Source: DAOMNN01 sp050486545
Lineage (GTDB): Bacteria > Pseudomonadota > Gammaproteobacteria > Burkholderiales > Rhodocyclaceae
NCBI GenBank assembly: GCA_050486545.1
Contig: JBJHDM010000018.1
Span: 1 to 50,837, forward strand
Direction: 5' to 3'
Length of the DNA stretch: 50,837 nucleotides
Positions 34,135 through 42,670 of this stretch are shown here, in pieces; the first letter of the stretch is position 1; each line of letters starts with the position of its first letter. A program made the position numbers and the translations under genes. The notes under the pieces are model-generated. The model was given only the letters and a program-made list of their open reading frames with translations. It was not told where the DNA came from and did no database searches.

Positions 34135-34488
34135 TCAACCGGTCATGCGCCGGTCGGGAAACCCGATTGCGACGGACCGGTGGCGGCGCTCGATGAAGCT
34201 GGGGCTGTTGCGGGCTGTGTTGCGACCGTTGCCGACGTTTCGGGTGCGGCCGAACGGATAGCGATTCGCACTCCATCGGCGCCCATCCTGGTTCGTGCGT
34301 TTGCCGACTTCCGGCTCGACCCACTGGCAGGCCTGTCCATCGGTGTTGCCACCCGCATCCTGCCAGGCCGAATGGACCTGCAGATGCCGGTCCCACGAAG
34401 GTCCCCAGGCGTGCCGGGCCTCGAGGGGCGGGATGAATTCGTTTTCCAGATGGCGTGCCGGATCGGGCACCATCGGTGACTGGGTCAT
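34135..34488 (-). CDS. Small orphan protein of unknown function
   Basis: 117-residue polar protein I do not recognise. It is called because a near-ideal Shine-Dalgarno sequence, AGGAGGAGGT, stands about seven bases before the ATG at 34488, in a stretch otherwise without a gene. Residues 1-70 look protein-like and are rich in Trp, His and Asp/Asn (HAWGPSWDRHLQVHSAW). The end is basic and Arg-rich, closer to non-coding translation, so the true product might be altered there by a frameshift. It has no signal peptide or membrane segment. It lies downstream of the ceramidase-like gene on the same strand, with an 84-base gap. Confidence 0.5.
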   Translation of the reverse strand: MTQSPMVPDPARHLENEFIPPLEARHAWGPSWDRHLQVHSAWQDAGGNTDGQACQWVEPEVGKRTNQDGRRWSANRYPFGRTRNVGNGRNTARNSPSFIERRHRSVAIGFPDRRMTG

Positions 34489-34572
34489 GGTGAAACCTCC
34501 TCCTGGTTCGTGACGCGGAGTCCTCGGGCGGCGGGCGTGGCGCCGACCTCATGCGAGAGGACAACGATACTC

Positions 34573-35418
34573 TTACCGGAGTTTCGTTACACCCATTCGA
34601 TTGTTACCGTCTCTTGCGAAATGTGCTTCCTTGCCCCGGATCGCAAGCATGTGTGCGAGCACGGCGATCGCGAGACCCATGAACAGGTGCTTGAGCGTAT
34701 GGCCGCTGACGAGGTGGCCGGTCAGATCGTGCATCGCATGATCGAAACGGTCGCCGGCCATGGCAAGGATGAAGAGCAGCCACGCCCACAGCAGATGGCT
34801 GCGCGCCTGCGGATAGGGCGAGGCCATCCCAGCGAGCAGTGGCGGGCACAGGAACATGAACCCGTGCAGCAGAAAGTATGGCCGCAGGTCACCGGTCGGG
34901 CCGGCATGCCACCAGATCACGGCCAGCGGCCCCGCCAGCGCCCAGAGGAACAGCATCAGCATGTCGACGCGACCCACGGGCGTCCGCTCTGCGATGAGCA
35001 GGGCGATCAGTGTCGTGAATGCCAGGCCGAGTGGTAACCGGTCCCAGAACAGGCGCGTATCGTTCGGTGCGAGGTGGTACCAGGTCGACCCGGCCGCGGT
35101 CAGCACGAGTGCGGAAAAGAACAGGCCGGCCAACATACGCTCGCCCGCGTGCCGGAATCGGTCTCCCGAAGCGCCGCCGTCCAGCGTCAGGCGCAATCCC
35201 CACAACGCGGGCAGCAGGATTGCGAGGTTGCTGAGAACGTCGGCCGCATTCGGTACGCCCATCCAGGCCCGGCTGTCGGCGAAATGGTGGTAGCCGGGGT
35301 CCTGCGGCAGCACTGGCAGTGACACGAACGAGATCGCGAGTGCCAGTGCGTAACAGGGGATGAGGAGCAGGGGGATCGAACGCAGCAGGAGTTCCTTGCC
35401 TTCCGATTCGAAATTCAT
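34573..35418 (-). CDS. Ceramidase-like (CREST superfamily) membrane protein
   Basis: 281-residue protein with about seven membrane helices and the pattern of alkaline ceramidase/CREST hydrolases. NLAILLPALWGL is followed by STWYHLAPNDTRLFWDRLP, giving the Ser, His and Asp of the metal site. Near the C-terminus HTLKHLFMGL gives the second His pair. These residues hold a zinc ion in characterised members. In a bacterium the substrate may be another amide-linked lipid, and this is not known. There is no Shine-Dalgarno sequence, and a GTG two codons upstream is an alternative start. Confidence 0.75.
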   Translation of the reverse strand: MNFESEGKELLLRSIPLLLIPCYALALAISFVSLPVLPQDPGYHHFADSRAWMGVPNAADVLSNLAILLPALWGLRLTLDGGASGDRFRHAGERMLAGLFFSALVLTAAGSTWYHLAPNDTRLFWDRLPLGLAFTTLIALLIAERTPVGRVDMLMLFLWALAGPLAVIWWHAGPTGDLRPYFLLHGFMFLCPPLLAGMASPYPQARSHLLWAWLLFILAMAGDRFDHAMHDLTGHLVSGHTLKHLFMGLAIAVLAHMLAIRGKEAHFARDGNNRMGVTKLR

Positions 35419-35602
35419 AAGCACTGTACCGTTTCGGCGATTGCCCGATCCGGCAGAACTTCGGTTCTATGCGAACGGATCGGGTGAAGTATGACCCGAA
35501 ATGCGTACTCTGCCCAAATCCGGCGGTGCCTCGGGACCGGTGCATTCTTCCGGACGGTACGCCTCTTCGGTTATCATCACACTTTCCCGCAGCCTCATTC
35601 CC
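35419..35602. other. Divergent gap between ceramidase-like gene and pyrG
   Basis: The 184-base gap must hold both promoters. A TATCAT hexamer (35572-35577) is a possible pyrG -10 box, with a start about 20 bases before its ATG. No pyrimidine-tract attenuator, operator palindrome or RNA gene is recognised. Confidence 0.35.
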
Positions 35603-37252
35603 ATGACCAAATACGTTTTCGTTACCGGCGGTGTCGTGTCCTCACTGGGCAAGGGCATTGCAGCGGCCTCGCTGGGGGCCATTCTCGAGTCGCGCGGCAT
35701 TCGGGTGACTCATCTCAAGCTCGATCCGTACATCAACGTCGATCCCGGGACGATGAGCCCGTTTCAGCACGGCGAGGTCTTCGTGACCGAGGACGGCGCC
35801 GAGACCGATCTCGACCTGGGGCACTACGAGCGCTTCACCAGCGCCCGCATGAGCAAGCGCAACAACTTCACCACCGGACAGATCTACGAGTCGGTGATCA
35901 AGAAGGAGCGGCGCGGCGAGTATCTGGGCAAGACGGTGCAGGTGATCCCGCACATCACCGACGAGATCAAGCTGTTCATCAAGCGCGGAGCCGAAGGCGC
36001 CGATGTTGCGATCGTCGAGGTCGGCGGTACGGTGGGCGACATCGAGTCGCTGCCGTTTCTCGAGGCGATCCGCCAGATGGGAATCGAGGAAGGGCGCAAC
36101 CGCACCTGCTTCATCCACCTGACGCTGCTGCCCTACATCCCGACTGCCGGTGAGCTCAAGACCAAGCCGACCCAGCACTCGGTCAAGGAACTTCGCGAGA
36201 TCGGTATCCAGCCAGATGTCCTGCTGTGCCGTGCGGATCGTTCGATCCCGGCCGACGAGCGGCGCAAGATCGCGCTGTTCTGCAACGTCATGCCCGAGGC
36301 GGTGATCGAGGCGCTGGACGCCGATTCGATCTATCGCATTCCCGGCATGCTGCACGACCAGATGATCGACGAGATCGTCTGCCATAAGCTCGGCATCCTC
36401 GCGCGGGCGGCCGACCTGAGCGTGTGGGACCGGCTCGTGCATGCGCTGGAGCATCCGAAGCACGAGGTCGACATCGCGTTCGTCGGCAAGTATGTCGACC
36501 TGACCGAGTCGTACAAGTCGCTGATCGAAGCCCTGAACCATGCGGGCATGCACACCGAGAGCAAGGTCAATATCCACTATATCGACTCCGAGGACATCGA
36601 GCGCGACGGTCCGGGCGTGCTGGAGAAGATGGATGCGATCCTGGTGCCCGGCGGGTTCGGCAAGCGCGGCACCGAAGGCAAGATCGCCGCGATCCGGTTT
36701 GCCCGCGAGAACCGTGTGCCGTATCTGGGTATCTGTCTCGGCATGCAGCTGGCGGTCGTCGAGTTCGCGCGGGACGTGGCCGGCCTCGAAGCGGCTCATT
36801 CGACAGAGTTCGACACCACTACGCCGCATCCGGTGATCGGGCTGATCACCGAGTGGCAGGATCGCAGCGGCAAGGTCGAGAAGCGTTCCGAGGCGTCCGA
36901 CCTCGGCGGCACGATGCGTCTCGGGGGGCAGTCCTGCCAGTTGCTCGAGGGGTCGCTCGCGAGAGAGATCTACGGTGCGCCCGAGATCGTGGAACGCCAT
37001 CGTCACCGCTACGAGGTCAACAACACCCTGCTGCCCCGGCTCGAGGAGCACGGCCTGCGGGTGTCGGGGCGTGCCGAGGGTACGAACCTGTGCGAGATCG
37101 TCGAACTGCCTGATCATCCGTGGTTCGTCGGCTGCCAGTTCCATCCGGAGTTCACGTCCAATCCGCGCAACGGTCATCCGTTGTTCACCGCCTACCTGAA
37201 GGCCGCGCTGGCCAATCGCGCGCTCGCCCGGGAGGCCGGGGAGGCAGCATGA
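35603..37252 (+). CDS. pyrG: CTP synthase
   Basis: Aminates UTP to CTP using glutamine and ATP. The 549-residue product (E. coli 545) has the synthase domain with VTGGVVSSLGKGI at residue 7 onward and the LKLDPYINVDPGTMSP motif. The C-terminal class I glutaminase has nucleophile Cys378 in GICLGMQ and His/Glu in QFHPEFTSNP. All active residues are present. ATG 35603 gives the invariant start MTKYVFVTGG. It overlaps kdsA by four bases, a pair commonly conserved with eno in proteobacteria. Confidence 0.98.
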   Translation: MTKYVFVTGGVVSSLGKGIAAASLGAILESRGIRVTHLKLDPYINVDPGTMSPFQHGEVFVTEDGAETDLDLGHYERFTSARMSKRNNFTTGQIYESVIKKERRGEYLGKTVQVIPHITDEIKLFIKRGAEGADVAIVEVGGTVGDIESLPFLEAIRQMGIEEGRNRTCFIHLTLLPYIPTAGELKTKPTQHSVKELREIGIQPDVLLCRADRSIPADERRKIALFCNVMPEAVIEALDADSIYRIPGMLHDQMIDEIVCHKLGILARAADLSVWDRLVHALEHPKHEVDIAFVGKYVDLTESYKSLIEALNHAGMHTESKVNIHYIDSEDIERDGPGVLEKMDAILVPGGFGKRGTEGKIAAIRFARENRVPYLGICLGMQLAVVEFARDVAGLEAAHSTEFDTTTPHPVIGLITEWQDRSGKVEKRSEASDLGGTMRLGGQSCQLLEGSLAREIYGAPEIVERHRHRYEVNNTLLPRLEEHGLRVSGRAEGTNLCEIVELPDHPWFVGCQFHPEFTSNPRNGHPLFTAYLKAALANRALAREAGEAA

Positions 37253-38085
37253 AGCTTTGTGGTTTCGAGATCGGCCTGGATCGCCCGTTGTTCCTGATCT
37301 CCGGTCCGTGCGTCATCGAATCGCGGGACATGGCATTCGAGACGGCCGGTCGCCTCAAGGAGATCTGCGAAGGACTGGGCATCCCCTTCATCTACAAGTC
37401 GTCGTACGACAAGGCCAACCGCAGTTCCGGTGATTCGTACCGCGGGCTGGGTATGGAAAAGGGCCTGGAGATCCTGTCCGACGTGCGCGCCAGCCTCGGC
37501 GTGCCGGTGCTGACCGATGTGCACACCGTCGAGGAGATCGCGGCGGTCGCGGCGGTTGTGGATGTGCTCCAGACGCCGGCCTTCCTGTGCCGGCAGACCG
37601 ACTTCATCCAGGCGGTGGCGGCAACCGGCAAGCCCGTGAACATCAAGAAGGGCCAGTTCCTCGCGCCGGGCGACATGAAGCAGGTGGTATCCAAGGCCCG
37701 CAAGGCCGCCGGCGACGCCGACACGATCATGGTGTGCGAGCGGGGTGCGTCCTTCGGCTACAACAACCTCGTTTCGGACATGCGCAGCCTGGCCATCATG
37801 CGCGAGACCGGGTGCCCCGTGGTCTACGATGCGACCCATTCGGTGCAGCTTCCGGGGGGGCAGGGAACGTCGTCGGGCGGACAGCGCGAGTTCGTACCCG
37901 TGCTTGCCCGTGCAGCGGTGGCGGCTGGGGTTGCCGGGATCTTCATGGAGTCGCATCCGGATCCCGACAAGGCCCTGTCGGACGGGCCGAACGCGTGGCC
38001 GCTCGACAGGATGCCCGCGCTGCTCGAGACGCTGCGCGATCTCGATGCCCTGGTCAAGCGCCAGGGGTTCCTGGAAACGAACTGA
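37249..38085 (+). CDS. kdsA: 3-deoxy-8-phosphooctulonate synthase (KDO8P synthase)
   Basis: Condenses PEP with arabinose 5-phosphate to KDO 8-phosphate for lipopolysaccharide core synthesis. The 278-residue protein has the DAHP/KDO8P synthase barrel. It shows SGPCVIES near 19, YKSSYDKANRSS near 45-56 (the PEP/sugar-binding loop), NIKKGQFLAPGDM, and GGQREFVPVLARAA with ESHPDPDKALSDG near the end. An Asn in KANRSS fits the metal-independent or class I type. ATG overlaps the pyrG stop as ATGA, so translation is coupled. Confidence 0.97.
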   Translation: MKLCGFEIGLDRPLFLISGPCVIESRDMAFETAGRLKEICEGLGIPFIYKSSYDKANRSSGDSYRGLGMEKGLEILSDVRASLGVPVLTDVHTVEEIAAVAAVVDVLQTPAFLCRQTDFIQAVAATGKPVNIKKGQFLAPGDMKQVVSKARKAAGDADTIMVCERGASFGYNNLVSDMRSLAIMRETGCPVVYDATHSVQLPGGQGTSSGGQREFVPVLARAAVAAGVAGIFMESHPDPDKALSDGPNAWPLDRMPALLETLRDLDALVKRQGFLETN

Positions 38086-38139
38086 TGCAGAATCGATTCG
38101 CATCGCAGCATGCACGTCGGCCCGGGAGGTGATAGCGTT

Positions 38140-38433
38140 ATGAGCAAACCCGCATACTTGGTCGTGGATGCGACGATCACCGACCCCGAGCGCATCCTGC
38201 GCTATCGCGAGTTGGCGGAGGTCGCCGTCGGACGTTATGGCGGCCGCTACCTGGTTCGCGGGGGCGAGGTCCAGACGCTCGAAGGCGACTGGAAGCCCGA
38301 GCGGGTCGTGATCGTGGAGTTCGGTTCCGCGGAACAAGTCCGACGGTTCTACGACTCGCCCGAGTATCGGGCTGCGCGCGAAGCACGTGAAGGTGCCGCC
38401 TGGTTCGACATGCTGCTCGTCGAAGGCTATTGA
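38140..38433 (+). CDS. DUF1330 family protein
   Basis: 97-residue ferredoxin-like alpha/beta barrel protein of the DUF1330 family. It begins PAYLVVDATITDPERILRYRE and ends VRRFYDSPEYRAAREAREGAAWFDMLLVEG, the characteristic pattern with the RFYDSPEY segment. No enzyme activity is established for the family. It sits between kdsA (54 bases) and eno (32 bases), a place it holds in several Rhodocyclales as far as I recall. GGGAGGTGA is the ribosome binding site for ATG 38140. Confidence 0.88.
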   Translation: MSKPAYLVVDATITDPERILRYRELAEVAVGRYGGRYLVRGGEVQTLEGDWKPERVVIVEFGSAEQVRRFYDSPEYRAAREAREGAAWFDMLLVEGY

Positions 38434-38465
38434 AATCTTTATCGAAAACGGAAACAGGAACAGTC

Positions 38466-39755
38466 ATGAGTGCAATCGTTGATGTCATCGCACGCGAGAT
38501 CCTCGACTCGCGGGGCAACCCCACCGTGGAAGCCGATGTGTTGCTCGAGTCGGGCGTCATGGGCCGTGCTGCCGTGCCGTCGGGCGCCTCCACTGGGGCG
38601 CGCGAAGCGATCGAACTGCGCGACGGAGACTCCGGACGCTATCTCGGCAAAGGCGTGCAGCGTGCCGTCGAGAACGTGAACACGGAGATCTCCGAGGCGA
38701 TCATCGGTCTCGATGCGGAAGAGCAGACCTTCATCGACCGCACGCTGATCGAACTCGATGGCACGGAGAACAAGTCGCGTCTGGGCGCCAATGCGATGCT
38801 GGCCGTGTCGATGGCGGTGGCCAAGGCCGCCGCCGAGGAGGCAGGCTTGCCGTTGTATCGGTATTTCGGTGGGTCGGGGCCGATGACCATGCCGGTACCG
38901 ATGATGAACGTCATCAACGGCGGGGCGCATGCCAACAATAGCCTCGACATCCAGGAATGCATGGTCATGCCGGTATCGATGACGAGCTTCCGTGAAGCAC
39001 TCCGTTGCGGGGCCGAGATCTTCCACCACCTCAAGAAGCTGACCGACAAGCGCGGCTACCCGACCACGGTCGGGGACGAAGGGGGCTTCGCGCCGAACGT
39101 CGGTGGCACCGAGGAAGCGCTCAACCTGATCCAGGAGGCGATCTCCGCAGCCGGCTACGAACCCGGCACGGACGTCGTACTGGCACTGGACTGCGCGGCT
39201 TCCGAGTTCTACAAGGACGGCCAGTACGTGCTGGCCGGCGAAGGACTGACGCTCAGTTCCGAGGGGTTCGCCGACTATCTCGCGACGCTCGCCGATCGCT
39301 TCCCGATCGTGTCGATCGAGGACGGCATGGCCGAGAACGACTGGGCGGGCTGGAAGACGCTGACCGACCGGCTCGGACGGCGTATCCAACTCGTCGGCGA
39401 CGACCTGTTCGTCACCAATACCGAGATCCTCGCGCAAGGTATCGAGCAGGGCATCGCGAATTCCATCCTCATCAAGATCAACCAGATCGGGACGCTGTCG
39501 GAGACCTTCGCTGCCGTCGAGATGGCCAAGCGTGCCGGCTACACGTCGGTGATCTCGCACCGTTCCGGTGAAACCGAGGATGCGACGATCGCGGATATCG
39601 CCGTCGGCCTGAACGCCATGCAGATCAAGACCGGCTCGCTGTCGCGTTCGGACCGGATCGCCAAGTACAACCAGCTCCTTCGCATCGAAGAGGATCTGGG
39701 CGATACGGTCGGCTATCCCGGAAAGCGCGCCTTCTACAACCTGCGCGCACGATGA
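38466..39755 (+). CDS. eno: Enolase
   Basis: Glycolytic enzyme interconverting 2-phosphoglycerate and PEP, and a component of the RNA degradosome in some proteobacteria. The 429-residue protein begins with AREILDSRGNPTVE. It carries the metal-binding acids in VLALDCAASEF, SIEDGMAEND and GDDLFVTN, the catalytic lysine in LIKINQIGT, and the signature SHRSGETED. All expected residues are present. Eno's product PEP is used by KdsA encoded upstream. An intrinsic terminator closes the unit. Confidence 0.98.
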   Translation: MSAIVDVIAREILDSRGNPTVEADVLLESGVMGRAAVPSGASTGAREAIELRDGDSGRYLGKGVQRAVENVNTEISEAIIGLDAEEQTFIDRTLIELDGTENKSRLGANAMLAVSMAVAKAAAEEAGLPLYRYFGGSGPMTMPVPMMNVINGGAHANNSLDIQECMVMPVSMTSFREALRCGAEIFHHLKKLTDKRGYPTTVGDEGGFAPNVGGTEEALNLIQEAISAAGYEPGTDVVLALDCAASEFYKDGQYVLAGEGLTLSSEGFADYLATLADRFPIVSIEDGMAENDWAGWKTLTDRLGRRIQLVGDDLFVTNTEILAQGIEQGIANSILIKINQIGTLSETFAAVEMAKRAGYTSVISHRSGETEDATIADIAVGLNAMQIKTGSLSRSDRIAKYNQLLRIEEDLGDTVGYPGKRAFYNLRAR

Positions 39756-39806
39756 AGGCGGCCGGGGCTGCAGCGGTTTGCAGCGCAGCCTGACGAACCA
39801 CACCCG

Positions 39807-39834
39807 GGCCGGCAGGTGATCTGCCGGCCTTTTT
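39807..39834 (+). terminator. Rho-independent terminator between eno and ftsB
   Basis: A perfect 9-bp stem GGCCGGCAG/CTGCCGGCC with a 5-base GTGAT loop is followed directly by TTTTT. It lies 52 bases after the eno stop and 22 bases before the ftsB start, so ftsB expression depends on read-through or on a promoter I cannot identify. Confidence 0.88.
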
Positions 39835-39855
39835 CCAATCGAGTCCCCTTTACCG

Positions 39856-40128
39856 ATGCGCTGGCCCGTAATCATCCTTGCCGTGCTGGTCGTCGCGCTC
39901 CAGTATCCGCTGTGGCTGGGAAAGGGCGGGTGGCTGCGTGTGTGGGAGGTCGATCGCCAGTTGCAGGCGCAGCGGGAGCTCAACCACCAGCTCGAGCAGC
40001 GCAACGCCGGGCTTGAGGCCGAAGTGGCCGACCTCAAGTCGGGGAACGAGGCGATCGAGGAGCGCGCGCGGTTCAACCTGGGGCTGACGAAACCCGGCGA
40101 GATCTTCGTTCACACGCCACGAGAATGA
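39856..40128 (+). CDS. ftsB: Cell division protein FtsB
   Basis: Small bitopic divisome protein that joins FtsL and FtsQ and helps activate FtsWI. The 90 residues comprise a membrane helix (about 4-21), a leucine-zipper-like coiled coil (about 30-65, LQAQRELNHQLEQRNAGLEAEV) and the conserved ERARFNLGLTKPGEIFV segment. Its place after eno is classical in beta- and gammaproteobacteria. It is convergent with the NlpC/P60 gene 13 bases away. Confidence 0.94.
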   Translation: MRWPVIILAVLVVALQYPLWLGKGGWLRVWEVDRQLQAQRELNHQLEQRNAGLEAEVADLKSGNEAIEERARFNLGLTKPGEIFVHTPRE

Positions 40129-40141
40129 CACGAAGGCGCGA

Positions 40142-40708
40142 TCAACCGGCTGCGATCAGTGTTCGCGCGCCGTCGATGCGCGGGCGGAAATAGGGGTTGT
40201 CGAGCTTTTCGATACGCACCTGTCCGCGACTGGACGGGGCATGGATGAAGCGGCCGTCGCCCATGTAGATGCCCATGTGCGAGTGGCGTCGATTGAGGGT
40301 GTTGAAGAACACCAGGTCGCCCGGCTGCAGTTGCGAGACCGCAATCGGTCGCGTGATTTCGGCAATCCGGGCGGCATTGTGCGGCAACGTGCGCCCGCTC
40401 ACCTGTTCCACGATGTAGCTGACCATCCCGCTGCAATCGAGCCCCGCCTCGGGATTGCGCCCGCCGAAGGTGTAACCGGTTCCGAGCAGCCCGAGCGCGA
40501 CCAGGACCAGTTCGCTCGCATGCTGTCGATCGTCGAGAGAGAAATATGCGCTTGCGGGCACCTGCGGCGAGGCCGCCACGGACGAGGGCGTGCTCGCGCC
40601 GATGCCGGGAGTCGGTCGCGTGCTGCATCCCCCGACCAGCGCGGCCGTCAGGAGTGCGACAAGGATCCGCCGGGTGGCCGGGCATGAGACGGAAATGGCC
40701 GTTCGCAT
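40142..40708 (-). CDS. NlpC/P60 (C40) lipoprotein endopeptidase
   Basis: 188-residue lipoprotein with a signal ending in lipobox VGGC and a C-terminal NlpC/P60 domain related to Spr/MepS. The catalytic Cys is in GLDCSGMVSYI, the His in HSHMGIYMG, and a third polar residue in FIHAPS. These make it a likely D,L-endopeptidase cutting peptidoglycan stems. ATG 40708 is the only start giving a proper signal peptide. It is the last gene of a minus-strand run, 26 bases after dtd. Confidence 0.9.
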   Translation of the reverse strand: MRTAISVSCPATRRILVALLTAALVGGCSTRPTPGIGASTPSSVAASPQVPASAYFSLDDRQHASELVLVALGLLGTGYTFGGRNPEAGLDCSGMVSYIVEQVSGRTLPHNAARIAEITRPIAVSQLQPGDLVFFNTLNRRHSHMGIYMGDGRFIHAPSSRGQVRIEKLDNPYFRPRIDGARTLIAAG

Positions 40709-40734
40709 GCCCCGAACGATAATGCAAAGCAGGT

Positions 40735-41172
40735 TCAGGCGTCCAGCCAGAAGGTGACCGGTCCGTGGTTGACGAGTGAAACCGACATCTCCGCACCGAA
40801 CCTGCCGGTTTCCACGGCGGGGTAGGCTTCGCGCGCCTGTTCGACCAGTTGGCCGAACAGGCGGCGTGCGTCGTCGGGGGTGGCTGCGGTCGAGAATCCC
40901 GGGCGTGTGCCTTTGCGCGTATCGGCCGCGAGCGTGAACTGGGGTACGAGCAGGAGCCCGCCGGAGATGTCGCGCAGCGACAGGTTCATCCGGTCCTCGG
41001 CATCCTGGAAAATGCGGTATCCGAGCAGGCGCTCGGTCATGCGCGCAACGTTCCGGGGGCCATCCGCCGGCTGGATGCCGATCAGCGCAAGCATGCCGTG
41101 GCCGATCCGGCCGGTGGATTCCCCCGCGACGACGACTTCGGCCGAGAGTACCCGCTGGATCAGCGCAATCAC
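40735..41172 (-). CDS. dtd: D-aminoacyl-tRNA deacylase
   Basis: Removes D-amino acids (and glycine from tRNA-Ala) mischarged on tRNA. The 145-residue length is exact for the family. The cross-subunit Gly-cisPro motif is in NHGPVTFWLDA at the C-terminus. The partner motif reads VPQFTLAADTRKG, with Pro in place of the usual Ser of SQFTL, a small departure at a normally conserved position. The ATG overlaps the SIMPL stop as ATGA. Confidence 0.95.
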   Translation of the reverse strand: MIALIQRVLSAEVVVAGESTGRIGHGMLALIGIQPADGPRNVARMTERLLGYRIFQDAEDRMNLSLRDISGGLLLVPQFTLAADTRKGTRPGFSTAATPDDARRLFGQLVEQAREAYPAVETGRFGAEMSVSLVNHGPVTFWLDA

Positions 41173-41879
41173 GGGCGGTCGACGAGTTCGATCGTACCGC
41201 TGACGCCGACGACGATCTCGCTTTCACCGCCTTCGAGCGGGGCCGGTGCAGCTGACTCGGCCATCAAGGCCATTGAGCGCATGACCGGATAGATCGGCTG
41301 CGAACTGCCGTAGTTCACCGACAGGCTCCGGATGCGATAGTCCTTGCCGAGCACTTCGGCGATCCGTTTGGCACGGGCCTCGAAGGCGTGGATCGCGTCC
41401 GTGGCGGCCAGGTCGGCAGTCGCAGCACGGGTTTCGGGAGCCGGTTGCATCACGAGGCTGGTGACTGCCAGATTTTCCTGCAGCTTACCCAGCAGTTCCG
41501 AAAGGGCGGGAATGTCGCGGGTCTCGAGCGTGATCGAGGAGCGCATCCGCCAAGCCTCGATGGTGTGGCCGTTCTTGGAGTGGACCGGCCACGTACTGAT
41601 TCCCGAAGTGCTGGCCTGGATACCCGGAACCTTGCGGATCTGTTCCAGCGCGGCCGCAATCTCGCGATTGACGGTTGCCGCCAGCGATGCAGGGTTGCGG
41701 TCGGTCGCCTCGAAATAGGCGGTGGCGCGGGCCAGGTCGTTGGGGGCGGGACGGCTGGCTTCGGCCGACAGGTCCACGGTGGTCGGCGGGGCGTCGTTGC
41801 CGATGGCCGGGGCAGCCACAAGGAACAGGGCCAGGCAGGCGAGGGTGACGAGGGCGGAGCGGGAATGAATGCGGGTCAT
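41169..41879 (-). CDS. SIMPL domain (DUF541) periplasmic protein
   Basis: 236-residue secreted protein with a signal peptide (about 1-27, ending PAIG before NDAPP) and a SIMPL/DUF541 domain over most of the rest. Family members form large periplasmic or outer-membrane-linked rings, and some affect oxidative stress resistance (E. coli YggE). The domain shows the usual long helix and paired strands (IRSLSVNYGSSQP). The N-terminal part before the domain is longer than in YggE. It overlaps dtd by four bases, so the two are co-translated. Confidence 0.85.
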   Translation of the reverse strand: MTRIHSRSALVTLACLALFLVAAPAIGNDAPPTTVDLSAEASRPAPNDLARATAYFEATDRNPASLAATVNREIAAALEQIRKVPGIQASTSGISTWPVHSKNGHTIEAWRMRSSITLETRDIPALSELLGKLQENLAVTSLVMQPAPETRAATADLAATDAIHAFEARAKRIAEVLGKDYRIRSLSVNYGSSQPIYPVMRSMALMAESAAPAPLEGGESEIVVGVSGTIELVDRP

Positions 41880-41985
41880 GGGGTTCTCGGCGTCGGAAGT
41901 TCGGTCGAAGAGCAGTCTACCGTCAAGCGCCACCGGCATACGCCATGCGGGTGTAAGCCCTTGTAAGCAAGAGGGTGTCGCGTGC

Positions 41986-42528
41986 TCACTTGCGCGGTCC
42001 GGGAGGTGCGATGTGACGTGCCTCGGTCGCGTACAGGCGGGCGTTCTCGACGTAGTTGGCCGCGTTCGTGACGAGGCCTGCGACATCCTCGTCGGACAGC
42101 TGGCGGATGATGCGCCCCGGGGAGCCGACCACCAGGGAACGGTCGGGAATGACCTTCCCTTCCGGAATCAGGGAATTCGCCCCGATGATGCAGTGCTTGC
42201 CGATCACCGCATGATTGAGCACGACCGCGTTGATGCCGATCAGTGTCCCGTCTCCGACCGTGCAGCCGTGCAGCATCGCCATGTGGCCGACCGTGACGTT
42301 CGAGCCGATGATCAACGGTACGCCTTCGTCGTTGTGCAGGATCGAGCCGTCCTGGATGTTCGTGTCGTCGCCGATCTCGATCGGGTCATTGTCGCCACGG
42401 ATGACCACGTTGTACCAGATGCTCACGTTGCGGCCCATGCGGATGCGGCCGATCACGGTGGCATTGTCGGCAATCCAGCAGCCCTCGCCGAACTCGGGGA
42501 TGCGGTCGCCCAGTGCGTAGATCGCCAT
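41986..42528 (-). CDS. Gamma-class carbonic anhydrase family protein
   Basis: 180-residue left-handed beta-helix trimer of the gamma-carbonic anhydrase/YrdA/PaaY group. Hexapeptide repeats run from GCWIADNATVIGRIRMGRNV onward. The metal-binding His are visible in SILHNDEG and in VTVGHMAMLHGC, and RGDNDPIEIGDDTNIQDGS carries the conserved Arg and Asp. Whether it hydrates CO2 cannot be told. Some members act as thioesterases. ATG 42528 was chosen over a longer frame because the family starts here. Confidence 0.92.
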   Translation of the reverse strand: MAIYALGDRIPEFGEGCWIADNATVIGRIRMGRNVSIWYNVVIRGDNDPIEIGDDTNIQDGSILHNDEGVPLIIGSNVTVGHMAMLHGCTVGDGTLIGINAVVLNHAVIGKHCIIGANSLIPEGKVIPDRSLVVGSPGRIIRQLSDEDVAGLVTNAANYVENARLYATEARHIAPPGPRK

Positions 42529-42670
42529 CTTCTCAGTCTCGATGCGGGTTGGTCGAAAGCGGCGCCATGATAGCAAGCGGGTGGCGCCCTGTGTGCTCCG
42601 AACCGGAACCGGCCTCCCGGAAGCCATCCAGGTGGTAGGATGCGGGCTGTCCACGAATTTCCCGTGTCTC

